The position numbers and the translations under genes are program-made. Below the pieces are notes generated by a model, which saw only the letters and a list, made by a program, of their open reading frames with translations, did no database searches and had not been told where the DNA came from. A stretch of 53,857 bases of DNA from the NCBI RefSeq assembly GCF_019038435.1, contig NZ_JAGPOX010000063.1, positions 1-53,857 on the forward strand, in the 5' to 3' direction. The DNA is from Nocardia alni (GTDB taxonomy: Bacteria; Actinomycetota; Actinomycetes; Mycobacteriales; Mycobacteriaceae). This document shows, one piece after another, positions 25,425-39,788 of this stretch (position 1 is the stretch's first letter; each line of letters starts with the position of its first letter).

Positions 25425-27179
25425 TCAGCGAAAGGTAATTCGATCGAGCACCCGAGCCAGCTCCGCCTCGGGATCGGCCGGTGCGCCGGTGTGGCGCCAG
25501 GCGACGTACTGATCGGGTCGCACGAGTAGCACTCCCTCGTCGCCGATCCCGAGACGATGTGCCCAGCCCGCACCCGAGGTTTCGGTGGTGGGACTCGTCA
25601 CGGTGAGCGGCACTCCGATTCGGTCGGCCGCTCGCCTCGCGGCGCCGGCCCACGCCGCGCCGCCGGGTCCGTGGATCACGGTGAAGCCGTGCGGTGACAC
25701 GAGATCCAGCGTCGACCGGCGAGTACCATCCTGCTCGACCCACACGTGCGGCAGGCGGTGACCGGGTCGGCTCGTCGGGACGTGGATGTCCCCCATGGGT
25801 TCCGGCTCGGGGGCGCTCGTGCCGTCGGGCACGAGCGCCCCCTTCTCGTACACTCCCCCCAGTTCGATATCCAATGCCTGGCAGTCGATTCGGTGTGTAC
25901 CGAACACCTCGCCCGCCCGCGCCCGCGCGGTACGGCCGCGGGCGGAGTCCGCGAAGTAGTTGCTGAAAAAAGTGGGCCGCATCCACGTCGGCACCTGCGG
26001 CGTGAGCCCGATAGCCGTCTCACTGACCAGTTCCGCGTTGGCGATGATGCCCACCGCCCAGTCCAGGTGACGCCGCCCGATCGGACGGCGCTCCAGCTCG
26101 TAGGTGTCCAGCAGATCCATTCCAGCCCAGCCGGATTCGACCGCGGCGATCTTCCAGGCCAGGTTGTGCGCGTCCTGCACGGCGGTGTTCAGGCCCAGTC
26201 CGGCGGCGGGCGGCATCTTGTGCGCGGCATCCCCGGCCAGCAGTACGCGCCCCGAGCGGTAATGCTGTGCGTTCACCGCGTCCACGGACCAGTTGCTGAC
26301 CTTGTGCAACCGGATGCGCAGATCCTCGATGCCCAGGGTGTCCCGGATTCGGGCGAGGACGGCCTCGCGCTGCGTCCGAGCCGGATCGTCGGGGCCCGTG
26401 GTGAAGTGCAGACCCCATTCCTCGCTGAATCTGCCCCAGGTGGGCCCCATTTCGACGAGCGTCGATCCCGACAGCTCGGGCCGCTTGGGGTTGATGAAGT
26501 AGGTCAGCAGGGCGCCATCCCGTTGCCAGCGCGACAGATCCGCGCTGAAATGCACGGTGGTGACGTGATGGAAGCTCGGCCAGCCCTCGAGGCGTATACC
26601 GAGCTTCGGCACGACGGTGCGCCCGCCGTCGGCGGCCACGAGGTACTTGGCCGCCACGGTCGTGGTGTCGCCCTGCGCATCTCGCACCGTCGCGACGATA
26701 TGGCCGGATTCCTCGACCCAGTCCAGCAGTTCGTGACCATAGCGGACGCGTCCGGGGGCACGCTGCTCGGCGATGCCGCGCAGCAACGGCTCCGACCGGA
26801 TCTGCGGCAGATTCGTCGCCGATACCGGACTGGCCACCGACCAGCTCTCCCGCAGTTCACCGCCGCCGAAGGCATCCATCTCGTACAGGACCCGGCCGTC
26901 GAAGGGCCCCTTCCCGGCGAGGGTGGTCTGCCAGCACACCTTGCCGAATTTCTCCAGCGGTGCGCCGACCGCGTAGAAGTCCTCGGCGATCCCGTGCTGG
27001 CGAAAGATCTCCATGGTGCGGTGATTGAGGTAGTGCGCCTTGGGGAGTCGCGCCGGTTCGGGTCGCTGCTCGATCAGCAGGTGGTCGATGCCCAACGTGG
27101 ACAGGAAGATCGACGCCGTCAGGCCGCAGCCGCCCGCGCCGACGACGAGCACCGTGGTCTCCATGTCACCTGAGCTCAT
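25425..27179 (-). CDS. FAD-dependent aromatic hydroxylase (PheA/TfdB family)
   Basis: This 584-residue group A flavin monooxygenase has GAGGCG at 14-19 for the ADP part of FAD, the DG motif region YLVAADGGRTVV, and the GD motif GRVLLAGDAAHKMPPAAGLGLNTAVQDAHNLAWK. A C-terminal thioredoxin-like domain follows, as in TfdB and polyketide hydroxylases of this length. The family uses NAD(P)H and oxygen to hydroxylate phenolic rings. The ATG overlaps the stop of the secreted-protein gene (ATGA), so the two are coupled, and the halogenase follows 21 bp later. Together they suggest a hydroxylated and halogenated aromatic ring in the product, which fits an aryl starter. The exact substrate cannot be read from sequence. 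Confidence 0.9.
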   Translation of the reverse strand: MSSGDMETTVLVVGAGGCGLTASIFLSTLGIDHLLIEQRPEPARLPKAHYLNHRTMEIFRQHGIAEDFYAVGAPLEKFGKVCWQTTLAGKGPFDGRVLYEMDAFGGGELRESWSVASPVSATNLPQIRSEPLLRGIAEQRAPGRVRYGHELLDWVEESGHIVATVRDAQGDTTTVAAKYLVAADGGRTVVPKLGIRLEGWPSFHHVTTVHFSADLSRWQRDGALLTYFINPKRPELSGSTLVEMGPTWGRFSEEWGLHFTTGPDDPARTQREAVLARIRDTLGIEDLRIRLHKVSNWSVDAVNAQHYRSGRVLLAGDAAHKMPPAAGLGLNTAVQDAHNLAWKIAAVESGWAGMDLLDTYELERRPIGRRHLDWAVGIIANAELVSETAIGLTPQVPTWMRPTFFSNYFADSARGRTARARAGEVFGTHRIDCQALDIELGGVYEKGALVPDGTSAPEPEPMGDIHVPTSRPGHRLPHVWVEQDGTRRSTLDLVSPHGFTVIHGPGGAAWAGAARRAADRIGVPLTVTSPTTETSGAGWAHRLGIGDEGVLLVRPDQYVAWRHTGAPADPEAELARVLDRITFR

Positions 27180-28048
27180 CTCCCGTGGTACTCCGGCAGA
27201 TTCGGGCCCATCGAGGTGGGCCCCTTCGGATACGGGAACGATTCCGGGATGCCACCGTCGATACCGGGAACCTCCTGCGCGGTGTCCAGTGCGCCGGTGA
27301 TCGGAGTGTTACCACCGGGCACCAGCCAGATGTGCAGATCCCAGGCGCGCGGATGCACTATCCCGAGCGGATTCGGGATCGCGACCGGAATGCTGCCCCG
27401 GCTCTGGCCCAGCCACTGTTCGGCGGGCGGCTGCATCACCATGTCGAAGTTCGGGAAGGCGTGCACGCCCTTCTCGTGGAATCCCCAGTCGGTGGGATAC
27501 ATGCACAGCCCATTGGTGACCGGGGTGATCCCCGGGGTGTACACCCCGCTGTAGAACCATCCGACCAGCTTGTACGGGAAGGCCGTACTGTACGGATCCC
27601 CGTGATTCGCGTTCGGATTCAGCGACTCGTAGAACAGGCCCGTCGGGCTGCCGCTGGTGACCGTGTCCTGCTCGACGCTGCCCGCGGTGAGCCCGGTGAG
27701 GTTCTGGGCGATGATCCGCGTCGAACTGTTCAGGTCGAGCAGGCCGACACCGACCTGGTGGTACTGCACCCAGCCGTGCGAGTCGGGCCCCCACGCGCCC
27801 AGGGCGGCCAGTTGCACCGCATCCTGCATATTGTTCAGCATCCGCAGATGCCCCAGCCTGGTGAGCACCCGCTGTTGGTCGGCGGCCAGATCGGTCGCCC
27901 GCTCGTGCGCCGAGCACGGACGATCGGTAGCCGGTGCGACGGCGGGGGTCATGGTGTCCGCGTCACCGGCGGCCACCGGCGCGAGTGCGGTTACCGCCAG
28001 CGCGGCGGCGGCGAGGACACCGCTGAGTAGTGAAAGTCTGAGAGCCAC
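27176..28048 (-). CDS. Secreted protein of unknown family inside the PKS operon
   Basis: I do not recognise this 290-residue protein. The start GTG at 28048 has AGGGAG upstream; the TTG at 28066 has no such site. Residues 1-27 are a Sec signal peptide (ALRLSLLSGVLAAAALAVTALAPVAAG). The mature protein has an alpha-helical start (SAHERATDLAADQQRVLTRL) and a region rich in Gly, Pro, Tyr and Trp (GWFYSGVYTPGITPVTNGL, HAFPNFDMVMQPPAEQWLG). It has two cysteines, at 45 and 182, which could form a disulfide. It lies 14 bp after the third PKS gene and overlaps the hydroxylase start (ATGA), so it is firmly part of the biosynthetic operon although its product should leave the cytoplasm. A binding, resistance or late-modifying role is possible, but nothing in the sequence shows which. 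Confidence 0.85.
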   Translation of the reverse strand: MALRLSLLSGVLAAAALAVTALAPVAAGDADTMTPAVAPATDRPCSAHERATDLAADQQRVLTRLGHLRMLNNMQDAVQLAALGAWGPDSHGWVQYHQVGVGLLDLNSSTRIIAQNLTGLTAGSVEQDTVTSGSPTGLFYESLNPNANHGDPYSTAFPYKLVGWFYSGVYTPGITPVTNGLCMYPTDWGFHEKGVHAFPNFDMVMQPPAEQWLGQSRGSIPVAIPNPLGIVHPRAWDLHIWLVPGGNTPITGALDTAQEVPGIDGGIPESFPYPKGPTSMGPNLPEYHGR

Positions 28049-28062
28049 TGCTGATCTCCCTC

Positions 28063-34542
<6,480 letters not shown>

Positions 34543-34643
34543 GCCCGTCTCCCACTTACGGCAAACACACGCCAGCCGGCGAGTACGAAATACGCTCGCC
34601 ACGAATGAGTTCCATCGTTGCCCCGGCCCCGATGCGCGGAAAC

Positions 34644-34660
34644 CCCTAGCCTGCCCCTAA
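34644..34660 (-). promoter_or_regulatory. TAGGGG direct repeat (site B), candidate operator of the cluster regulator
   Basis: On the minus strand the site reads TAGGGG-CAGGC-TAGGGG followed by TTTCCGCG, a repeat with an 11-bp period. It starts about 100 bp upstream of the third PKS gene, in the region divergent from the first SGNH hydrolase gene. The downstream TTTCCG is identical to that at site A. Confidence 0.6.
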
Positions 34661-34767
34661 CCCCGGCGCAGGGGCTCCAACCTCGCAAATTACCTGCTTA
34701 TACTGCCGCACAACGTCATTCGCGCGCGGCAGTATTCTTCCTACCGCACCGACAGTTAGGCCAACAC

Positions 34768-36108
34768 ATGAAACGCACGGCGGACCCGCGTGCCGGTCGA
34801 CCGAATCTCACCACTCGCGCGGGCATCTCACTCGCCACACTGATCTGCGCGCTGGCCACGGCCACCGGAACCGGCGTCGCCGATCCCGCCGCGACGGGGT
34901 GCGCGCAACCCCATTGGGTCGGCAGCTGGGCGATGGGCCCCTCGGACGCCTCGCCGGTGTCGGATATGAGCCTCACCCCGATAACGTCGCTGTTCGACCA
35001 GACCTACCGGATCGTCGTCACCCCGCATCTGAGCGGCCGGACCGTGCGCGTGCACCTGACCAACAAACAGAGCCCGCTGCCGGTGACCTTCGGCGCGGTC
35101 ACGATCGCCAGACAGGCGCAGGGTGCGGCGATCCAGCCGGGCACCCTGCGCGTCGTCACCTTCGGCGGCGGTCGCTCGACCACCGTCGCGCCGGGGGCGG
35201 ATGTGATCAGCGATCCGATCCAGTTGTCCGTCAACGGTTTCGAGCCGCTGGCGATCAGCATCTATGTGCCCGGACAGTCAGCGGCGGCGACCGAGAACAT
35301 CATTTCCCTGTCCACCAGCTACTACGGTCCGCCCGGATCCGGCGACCGGACAGCGGACCCGGACGGTTCGGCGTTGAGCATGCACACCACCGCCGCACTG
35401 TGGGCCGGCGAGGTGGACGTGCTTGCGCCACCGCGGTATTCGAGTCTGGTCGCGATGGGCGACTCCATCGGCACCGGATACGAGGGTGCGACGTACTACG
35501 AAGGGCCGCAGGATCCCGCCGTGGTAGATCGCAATCTGCGGTATACCGACTTCCTGCAGCACCGCCTCGATGCCGCCGGAATTCCCGTATCGGTGTTGAA
35601 TTCGAGCATCTGGGGCAATCGCGTGCTGCAGGGTGAGACCGCGCCGCAAACCGGCCCGAGCGCGCTGTCCCGATTGCGGCACGACGCCATCGACGTCGCG
35701 GGAATACGCGATGTCATCTTCGAGATGGGCACCAACGATCTGGCCTTCCCGCCGACCTCGACTCCCGACCAATTGATCGCCGGCTATATCGATGTCATCG
35801 ATCGGCTGCACGCGGCGGGTATCCGCGTGCACCTGACGACCATTCCACCCTCGGTGCACTCGTGGATCGCCGGTGGCCTCGCACCGAGGTCCGATCCGCT
35901 ACGCCAGCAGGTCAACCAGTGGATTCGCACCCAACGCCTGTCGGACAGCGTGATCGACTTCGACGCGGTGCTGCGCGATCCGGCAGATCCGTCGGCCGAC
36001 CGGCCGGATATCGTATCCCCGACCCTCGTGCACCCGAATCCCAAGGGACACAAGATGATGGCCGACGTCATCGATATCGGCAAGTTCCAGGGATCGCAGT
36101 GCCGTTGA
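34768..36108 (+). CDS. Secreted SGNH/GDSL hydrolase
   Basis: This 446-residue protein has a signal peptide (LTTRAGISLATLICALATATGTGVA, residues about 14-38). An N-terminal beta-rich domain of about 180 residues follows (WVGSWAMGPSDAS, FDQTYRIVVTPHLSGRTVRVHLTN), as found in large actinobacterial GDSL esterases. The catalytic domain has MGDSIGTGY (nucleophile Ser in GDS), FEMGTNDL (Asn) and SPTLVHPNPKGHKMM (His of the Asp-His pair). Such enzymes hydrolyse esters outside the cell; the substrate is unknown. The frame is open upstream to 34618, but the ATG at 34768 is the only start that gives a proper signal peptide. The gene is divergent from the third PKS and convergent with the SDR gene, so it may or may not belong to the cluster. 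Confidence 0.88.
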   Translation: MKRTADPRAGRPNLTTRAGISLATLICALATATGTGVADPAATGCAQPHWVGSWAMGPSDASPVSDMSLTPITSLFDQTYRIVVTPHLSGRTVRVHLTNKQSPLPVTFGAVTIARQAQGAAIQPGTLRVVTFGGGRSTTVAPGADVISDPIQLSVNGFEPLAISIYVPGQSAAATENIISLSTSYYGPPGSGDRTADPDGSALSMHTTAALWAGEVDVLAPPRYSSLVAMGDSIGTGYEGATYYEGPQDPAVVDRNLRYTDFLQHRLDAAGIPVSVLNSSIWGNRVLQGETAPQTGPSALSRLRHDAIDVAGIRDVIFEMGTNDLAFPPTSTPDQLIAGYIDVIDRLHAAGIRVHLTTIPPSVHSWIAGGLAPRSDPLRQQVNQWIRTQRLSDSVIDFDAVLRDPADPSADRPDIVSPTLVHPNPKGHKMMADVIDIGKFQGSQCR

Positions 36109-36121
36109 TCCGAATCGACGA

Positions 36122-36151
36122 CGCGGCGGTGGCCTCATCACCACCGCCGCG
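36122..36151. terminator. Bidirectional hairpin between convergent genes
   Basis: CGCGGCGGTGG (36122-36132) pairs perfectly with CCACCGCCGCG (36141-36151) across an 8-nt loop. It sits between the stops of the secreted SGNH hydrolase and the SDR gene, which converge here, so it can end both transcripts. Confidence 0.65.
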
Positions 36152-36163
36152 AGTCGCTGTGCC

Positions 36164-36982
36164 CTACAACCGGTCCCGCATCTCGGCCTGCTTACGGAAC
36201 ACCGGTGACATCCGCCGGGCCATGCTGTCGCCGAACCCGGGCGACAGCTGCGTGGTGGCGAACATCGACCGCACCGGCATTCCCATGTCGAGCACCTCGG
36301 GCCGATCGTGCTGTACCGCGCCGACGATCTTCCCGGCGATCCGGTCGACCGTGGTGGAGCCGAGCATCCGGCTGGCGGTGACGCCCTGGTCGATCCACGC
36401 CTGATACATGCCGTCGCCCTTCACGAACCCGGGCAGCACCACCGAGAAGCCCACCGGCGACCGGTGATATTCCGCGCGCAGCGACTGCGCCAGCGACACC
36501 AGACCGGACTTCGTCGCGGCATAGGGCGCCTGATAGGCCGGCGCCACCTTGGCCGCACCGGTCGAGACGAACACGACGTGCCCGCGGCCGCGTTCCAGCA
36601 TGCCCGGCAGGACCCGTCTGGTCAGCAGCATGGGCGCCGTCAGATTGACCGTGACGATCCATTCCAGCTCGGTACGTTGATATTTCGGAAACGACGCCGC
36701 CAATTCGACTCCGGCGTTGTTGATCAGGACATCGATCGGGCCCAGCGCCCGTTCGGCCCGATCCACCAGATCGTCGAGCGAGTCGAGATCGGCGAGATCA
36801 CCGATGACCGGTTCCGCCTTCACACCGCTGCCGCGCAGTTCCTCCGCCAGCTGCCCCAGCACCTCCGTCTGTCGCCCGGCCAGCGCCACACGGGCCCCCG
36901 AGGCGGCGAGCCGACGCGCGACTCGCTTTCCTATACCACCGGACGCACCCGTCAGCAGTACGGTCCGTTCCTTAAGATCCAT
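36164..36982 (-). CDS. Short-chain dehydrogenase/reductase (SDR)
   Basis: This 272-residue classical SDR has the cofactor motif TGASGGIG at the N-terminus, NNAGVE, and the catalytic Ser with YAATK further on. RVALAGRQ after the second strand suggests NADPH preference. The ATG at 36982 has GGAGGAG upstream, which fixes the start; the frame extends further but without a ribosome site. A TAGGGG direct repeat like those in front of the PKS operons lies 75-90 bp upstream, so the gene is probably expressed with the cluster and may reduce a keto group of the product. A TetR-type palindrome lies 20-33 bp upstream. Alternatively it is a general metabolic dehydrogenase. Confidence 0.88.
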   Translation of the reverse strand: MDLKERTVLLTGASGGIGKRVARRLAASGARVALAGRQTEVLGQLAEELRGSGVKAEPVIGDLADLDSLDDLVDRAERALGPIDVLINNAGVELAASFPKYQRTELEWIVTVNLTAPMLLTRRVLPGMLERGRGHVVFVSTGAAKVAPAYQAPYAATKSGLVSLAQSLRAEYHRSPVGFSVVLPGFVKGDGMYQAWIDQGVTASRMLGSTTVDRIAGKIVGAVQHDRPEVLDMGMPVRSMFATTQLSPGFGDSMARRMSPVFRKQAEMRDRL

Positions 36983-37001
36983 GACTGCTCCTCCAAGAGA
37001 C

Positions 37002-37015
37002 CGCACGATCGTTCG
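37002..37015. promoter_or_regulatory. Near-palindrome CGCACGATCGTTCG upstream of the SDR gene
   Basis: This 14-bp site differs at one base from the tetR/exporter palindrome at 5790-5803. It lies between the SDR ATG and the TAGGGG repeat, where a repressor could block transcription. Binding by the same TetR protein is inference, because CGAACG arms are common in actinobacterial TetR sites. Confidence 0.4.
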
Positions 37016-37056
37016 CATACGATATCAGCTTTGCCGCAAACACCACCACAGCTGAA

Positions 37057-37072
37057 CCCCTAAACGCCCCTA
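37057..37072 (-). promoter_or_regulatory. TAGGGG direct repeat (site C), candidate operator of the cluster regulator
   Basis: On the minus strand the site reads TAGGGG-CGTT-TAGGGG followed by TTCAGC, a repeat with a 10-bp period, 75-90 bp upstream of the SDR ATG. The layout matches sites A and B in front of the two biosynthetic operons. Confidence 0.55.
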
Positions 37073-37197
37073 TCCACCGGGATACATGCGGCAATACGCG
37101 CAGGCGAGACTGTGATTATGCACATTGACCTGTATCGTCGGCCTGGGTACCGTGGAGCGCACGCACGTTCGTTCACCGCATCGGAAGGAGCAGATTC

Positions 37198-37902
37198 ATG
37201 ACGGAGACAGCCGGATCGACCGCCCAGACCACCGAACCGGTCTACACCGAGGAGACCGATCCGTACTGCATCGCGGACGACGCCGCCGTCGAGATGCTGC
37301 ACGGCGCCCCCTGGCATCGGATCGCGCTGATCGGCGACAGCACCGCGTTCGGTGCGGGCGACCCCAGCCCGGGATATCGCGAGATGTACTGGGCGCCACG
37401 GGTCGTCCAGGTCCTCGAGCGCGCGGTCGGTGAGGTCGAGTTTCTCAATGTGGGCCGGATGAACGCCACCACCGCGCAGGTGATCGACGAACAACTCGAC
37501 GCCGCACTGGAATTCGGCCCCGATCTGCTGTACGTGGCCGCCGGCGGCAACGACCTGTGGGCCGACGAACCCGATTACGCCGCCTCCGAACGCAACCTGG
37601 ACAGGATCTTCGCGGCGGGCCGCAACGACGGTGCGCGACTGGCCACGATGACGATCGCCGACGCGGTCCCCGAGCACATCCCGGCGCTGCGTCCCTTCCG
37701 CGCCCGAATCGACGAACTCAACAAGGTGATCCGCCGCGTCGCGGATCGTTACGACGCCATCCTCACCGATCTGTGGTGGCATCCGGTCGGGCACCGCCCC
37801 ACGGTGATGTCCGTCGACAACATCCATTTCAACATCTCCGGCCACGCGGTGGTGGCCGCCGAGGTCGTCAAGTCGCTGGCGACCGCGGCCCGTACCTACT
37901 GA
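37198..37902 (+). CDS. Cytoplasmic SGNH/GDSL hydrolase
   Basis: This 234-residue protein without signal peptide has the SGNH blocks: IGDSTAFG (Ser nucleophile in GDS), VGRMNATT (Gly block), AAGGNDLW (Asn in GND) and SVDNIHFNISGH (Asp-x-x-His). The size is typical of small lysophospholipase or acyl-esterase relatives. The ATG at 37198 follows AAGGAG. It is divergent from the SDR gene across a 215-bp region. Its stop is 1 bp from the convergent stop of the ABC permease gene. The natural ester substrate is unknown. Confidence 0.87.
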   Translation: MTETAGSTAQTTEPVYTEETDPYCIADDAAVEMLHGAPWHRIALIGDSTAFGAGDPSPGYREMYWAPRVVQVLERAVGEVEFLNVGRMNATTAQVIDEQLDAALEFGPDLLYVAAGGNDLWADEPDYAASERNLDRIFAAGRNDGARLATMTIADAVPEHIPALRPFRARIDELNKVIRRVADRYDAILTDLWWHPVGHRPTVMSVDNIHFNISGHAVVAAEVVKSLATAARTY

Positions 37903-37903
37903 A

Positions 37904-38746
37904 TCACCGTCCACCCAGGCCGGATTGAGCGATGCCGCGCACGAACGCCTTCTGCGCGAAGGCATAGACGACCAGCAGCGGGGCGAGCACGATCATCGCG
38001 GCGGCCATCAACAGGGGCCAGTCCGTGCGGTATTGCCCCTGGAGGCGGACCAGACCCAGCGTCACCGTGGCGATCTCGTCTCGCTGGATCATCACCAGCG
38101 GCCACAGGAAGTCGTTCCAGACGGTGATCCACGTGAGCACCGCCAGCACCATCACCGCGGGGCGGGCATGCGGCAGCAGCACTCGCCAGTAGACCTGCCA
38201 GGTGGTGCAGCCGTCCAGGATGGCCGCCTCCTCCAGTTCGTCTGGCAGGGTGCGGAAGAACTGGCGCATCAGATAGGTGCCGAACGCGGAGCCGAACAGG
38301 CCGGGCACGATCATCGCCCACGGCGAGTCGACCCAGCCGAGTGCGCGCATCAGGATGAACTGCGGGATCACGGTGACCGTCAGCGGCACCATCAGGGTCG
38401 CCAGATACGCCAGGAACAGCGTTTGCCGTCCGGGAAAACGCAAGCGCGCGAACGCATAACCTGCCAGCGAGCAGAAGAACACCTGCCCGGCGGTGACGCA
38501 TCCGGCGTAGATCGCGGTATTGATCAGCATGCGCCCCAGCGGCAGCTGCTCGAAAACCCTTCCGTAGGTGGACCATTGCGGCGCGGCCGGGACGGGGTTC
38601 GGATCGCTGATCGCACCCTCGGTTTTCAGCGAGGCGCCCAGCGCCCACAGTATCGGCCCCAGCGCGCACCAGGCGATCGCCAGCAACGCCGCGTACAGCA
38701 CCAGCCCGCGCAGCGTCCGCCGGGCGATCGCTCGCCGCGCCCTCAC
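37904..38746 (-). CDS. Sugar ABC transporter permease (MalG-type)
   Basis: The 280-residue integral membrane protein has about six hydrophobic segments. The EAA loop DELEEAAILDGCTTWQVYWRVLLPHARPAVM is the site that contacts the ATPase, and WNDFLWPLVMI is typical of CUT1 permeases. The GTG start overlaps the stop of the partner permease gene (GTGA), so the two are coupled. It forms a heterodimer channel with that partner for uptake of a sugar or glycerol phosphate type solute. The ATPase is not encoded here and is probably a shared MsiK-like protein. Confidence 0.9.
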   Translation of the reverse strand: MRARRAIARRTLRGLVLYAALLAIAWCALGPILWALGASLKTEGAISDPNPVPAAPQWSTYGRVFEQLPLGRMLINTAIYAGCVTAGQVFFCSLAGYAFARLRFPGRQTLFLAYLATLMVPLTVTVIPQFILMRALGWVDSPWAMIVPGLFGSAFGTYLMRQFFRTLPDELEEAAILDGCTTWQVYWRVLLPHARPAVMVLAVLTWITVWNDFLWPLVMIQRDEIATVTLGLVRLQGQYRTDWPLLMAAAMIVLAPLLVVYAFAQKAFVRGIAQSGLGGR

Positions 38747-39687
38747 GACTGATCCGCCTCACGGCGCGACAACCACAGCTGGATCACCGTGAGCACCAGC
38801 AGCAGCGCGAACATCACCCAGGCCAGGGCCGCCGCGTAGCCGACCTCGTAGAACCGGAAGGCGTTCTGGAACAGCATGATTCCCAGCACATAGGTCCCGG
38901 TCTCGGGACCGCCGTTACCGTCGGTGAGCGCATATGCCTGATCGAATGCCTGCACCGAGTTGATCACGGTGATCACGAAGACGAACGACAGCGCCCCGCG
39001 CACCAGCGGCACCGTGATGCACCGGAAGCGCCGCCACGGGCCCGCACCGTCGATCTCGGCGGCCTCGTACAGATTCTCCGGAATCCCCTGCATCGCGGCC
39101 AGCAGGATCACGGTCGCGAACGGCACGCTCTTCCACACCGTCACCACGCTCAGCGAGATCAGCGCCCAGTGTGGTTCGCTCAGCCACGGCACGGCCGGGA
39201 TGCCGAACCACCGCAGGACCAGATTGATCATCCCGTCGTCGGTGGTGAACAGGAACCGCCACACCACCGCCATCGCCACCGTCGAGGCGACCAGCGGCAC
39301 GAACGCCGCGGTACGGAACAGCCCTATCCCCTTCAGTTTCCAATTCAACGCCGCGGCCACCGCCACACTGATCACCACCGTGGGCACGAGTGTCAGCACC
39401 GTGAACACCGCCGTATTGCGCAGTGCGATCGCGAACAGCGGATCGTCGAGCAGACGCCGGTAATTGGCCAGCCCCACGAACCGCATGGGCCGGAACAGAT
39501 CCCACGAATGGAAGCTCAGATACAGCGAAAACCCGAGCGGGAACAGCAGAAACAGCCCTACCGCGGCGAGATTCGGTGCGATGAACGCCATCCCGGCGCG
39601 TGCTCGCCGCCGGTCCAGCGCCGAGCGGCGCCGTCGCGTCCGGGGGCGTGCCGTTCGCACATCGAATCGTTCCTCTGCCTCCATCAT
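38743..39687 (-). CDS. Sugar ABC transporter permease (MalF-type)
   Basis: The 314-residue protein begins with an Arg-rich cytoplasmic tail and then a first TM (GMAFIAPNLAAVGLFLLFPLGFSLYLSF) typical of UgpA/MalF permeases. The EAA loop reads ENLYEAAEIDGAGPWRRFRCITVPLVRG. It ends with a TM segment and is coupled to the MalG-type permease. The frame is open far upstream; the ATG pair at 39682-39687 is the best start before TM1, with a modest ribosome site (CCTGGA). It follows the binding-protein gene by about 100 bp. Confidence 0.88.
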   Translation of the reverse strand: MMEAEERFDVRTARPRTRRRRSALDRRRARAGMAFIAPNLAAVGLFLLFPLGFSLYLSFHSWDLFRPMRFVGLANYRRLLDDPLFAIALRNTAVFTVLTLVPTVVISVAVAAALNWKLKGIGLFRTAAFVPLVASTVAMAVVWRFLFTTDDGMINLVLRWFGIPAVPWLSEPHWALISLSVVTVWKSVPFATVILLAAMQGIPENLYEAAEIDGAGPWRRFRCITVPLVRGALSFVFVITVINSVQAFDQAYALTDGNGGPETGTYVLGIMLFQNAFRFYEVGYAAALAWVMFALLLVLTVIQLWLSRREADQS

Positions 39688-39788
39688 TCCAGGCCGCACC
39701 GATTCCGGGGCGTGAACGGTCGCCGTACGCATACGCCTCCGATCTGCGGTTCGGAGCTCGCCAAGGGCCTCGTCTCGCGGCTCGACCC

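Noticed and set aside
34618..34767. Upstream extension of the secreted SGNH hydrolase
   Set aside because: It would bury the signal peptide behind 50 residues and overlap the regulator site.
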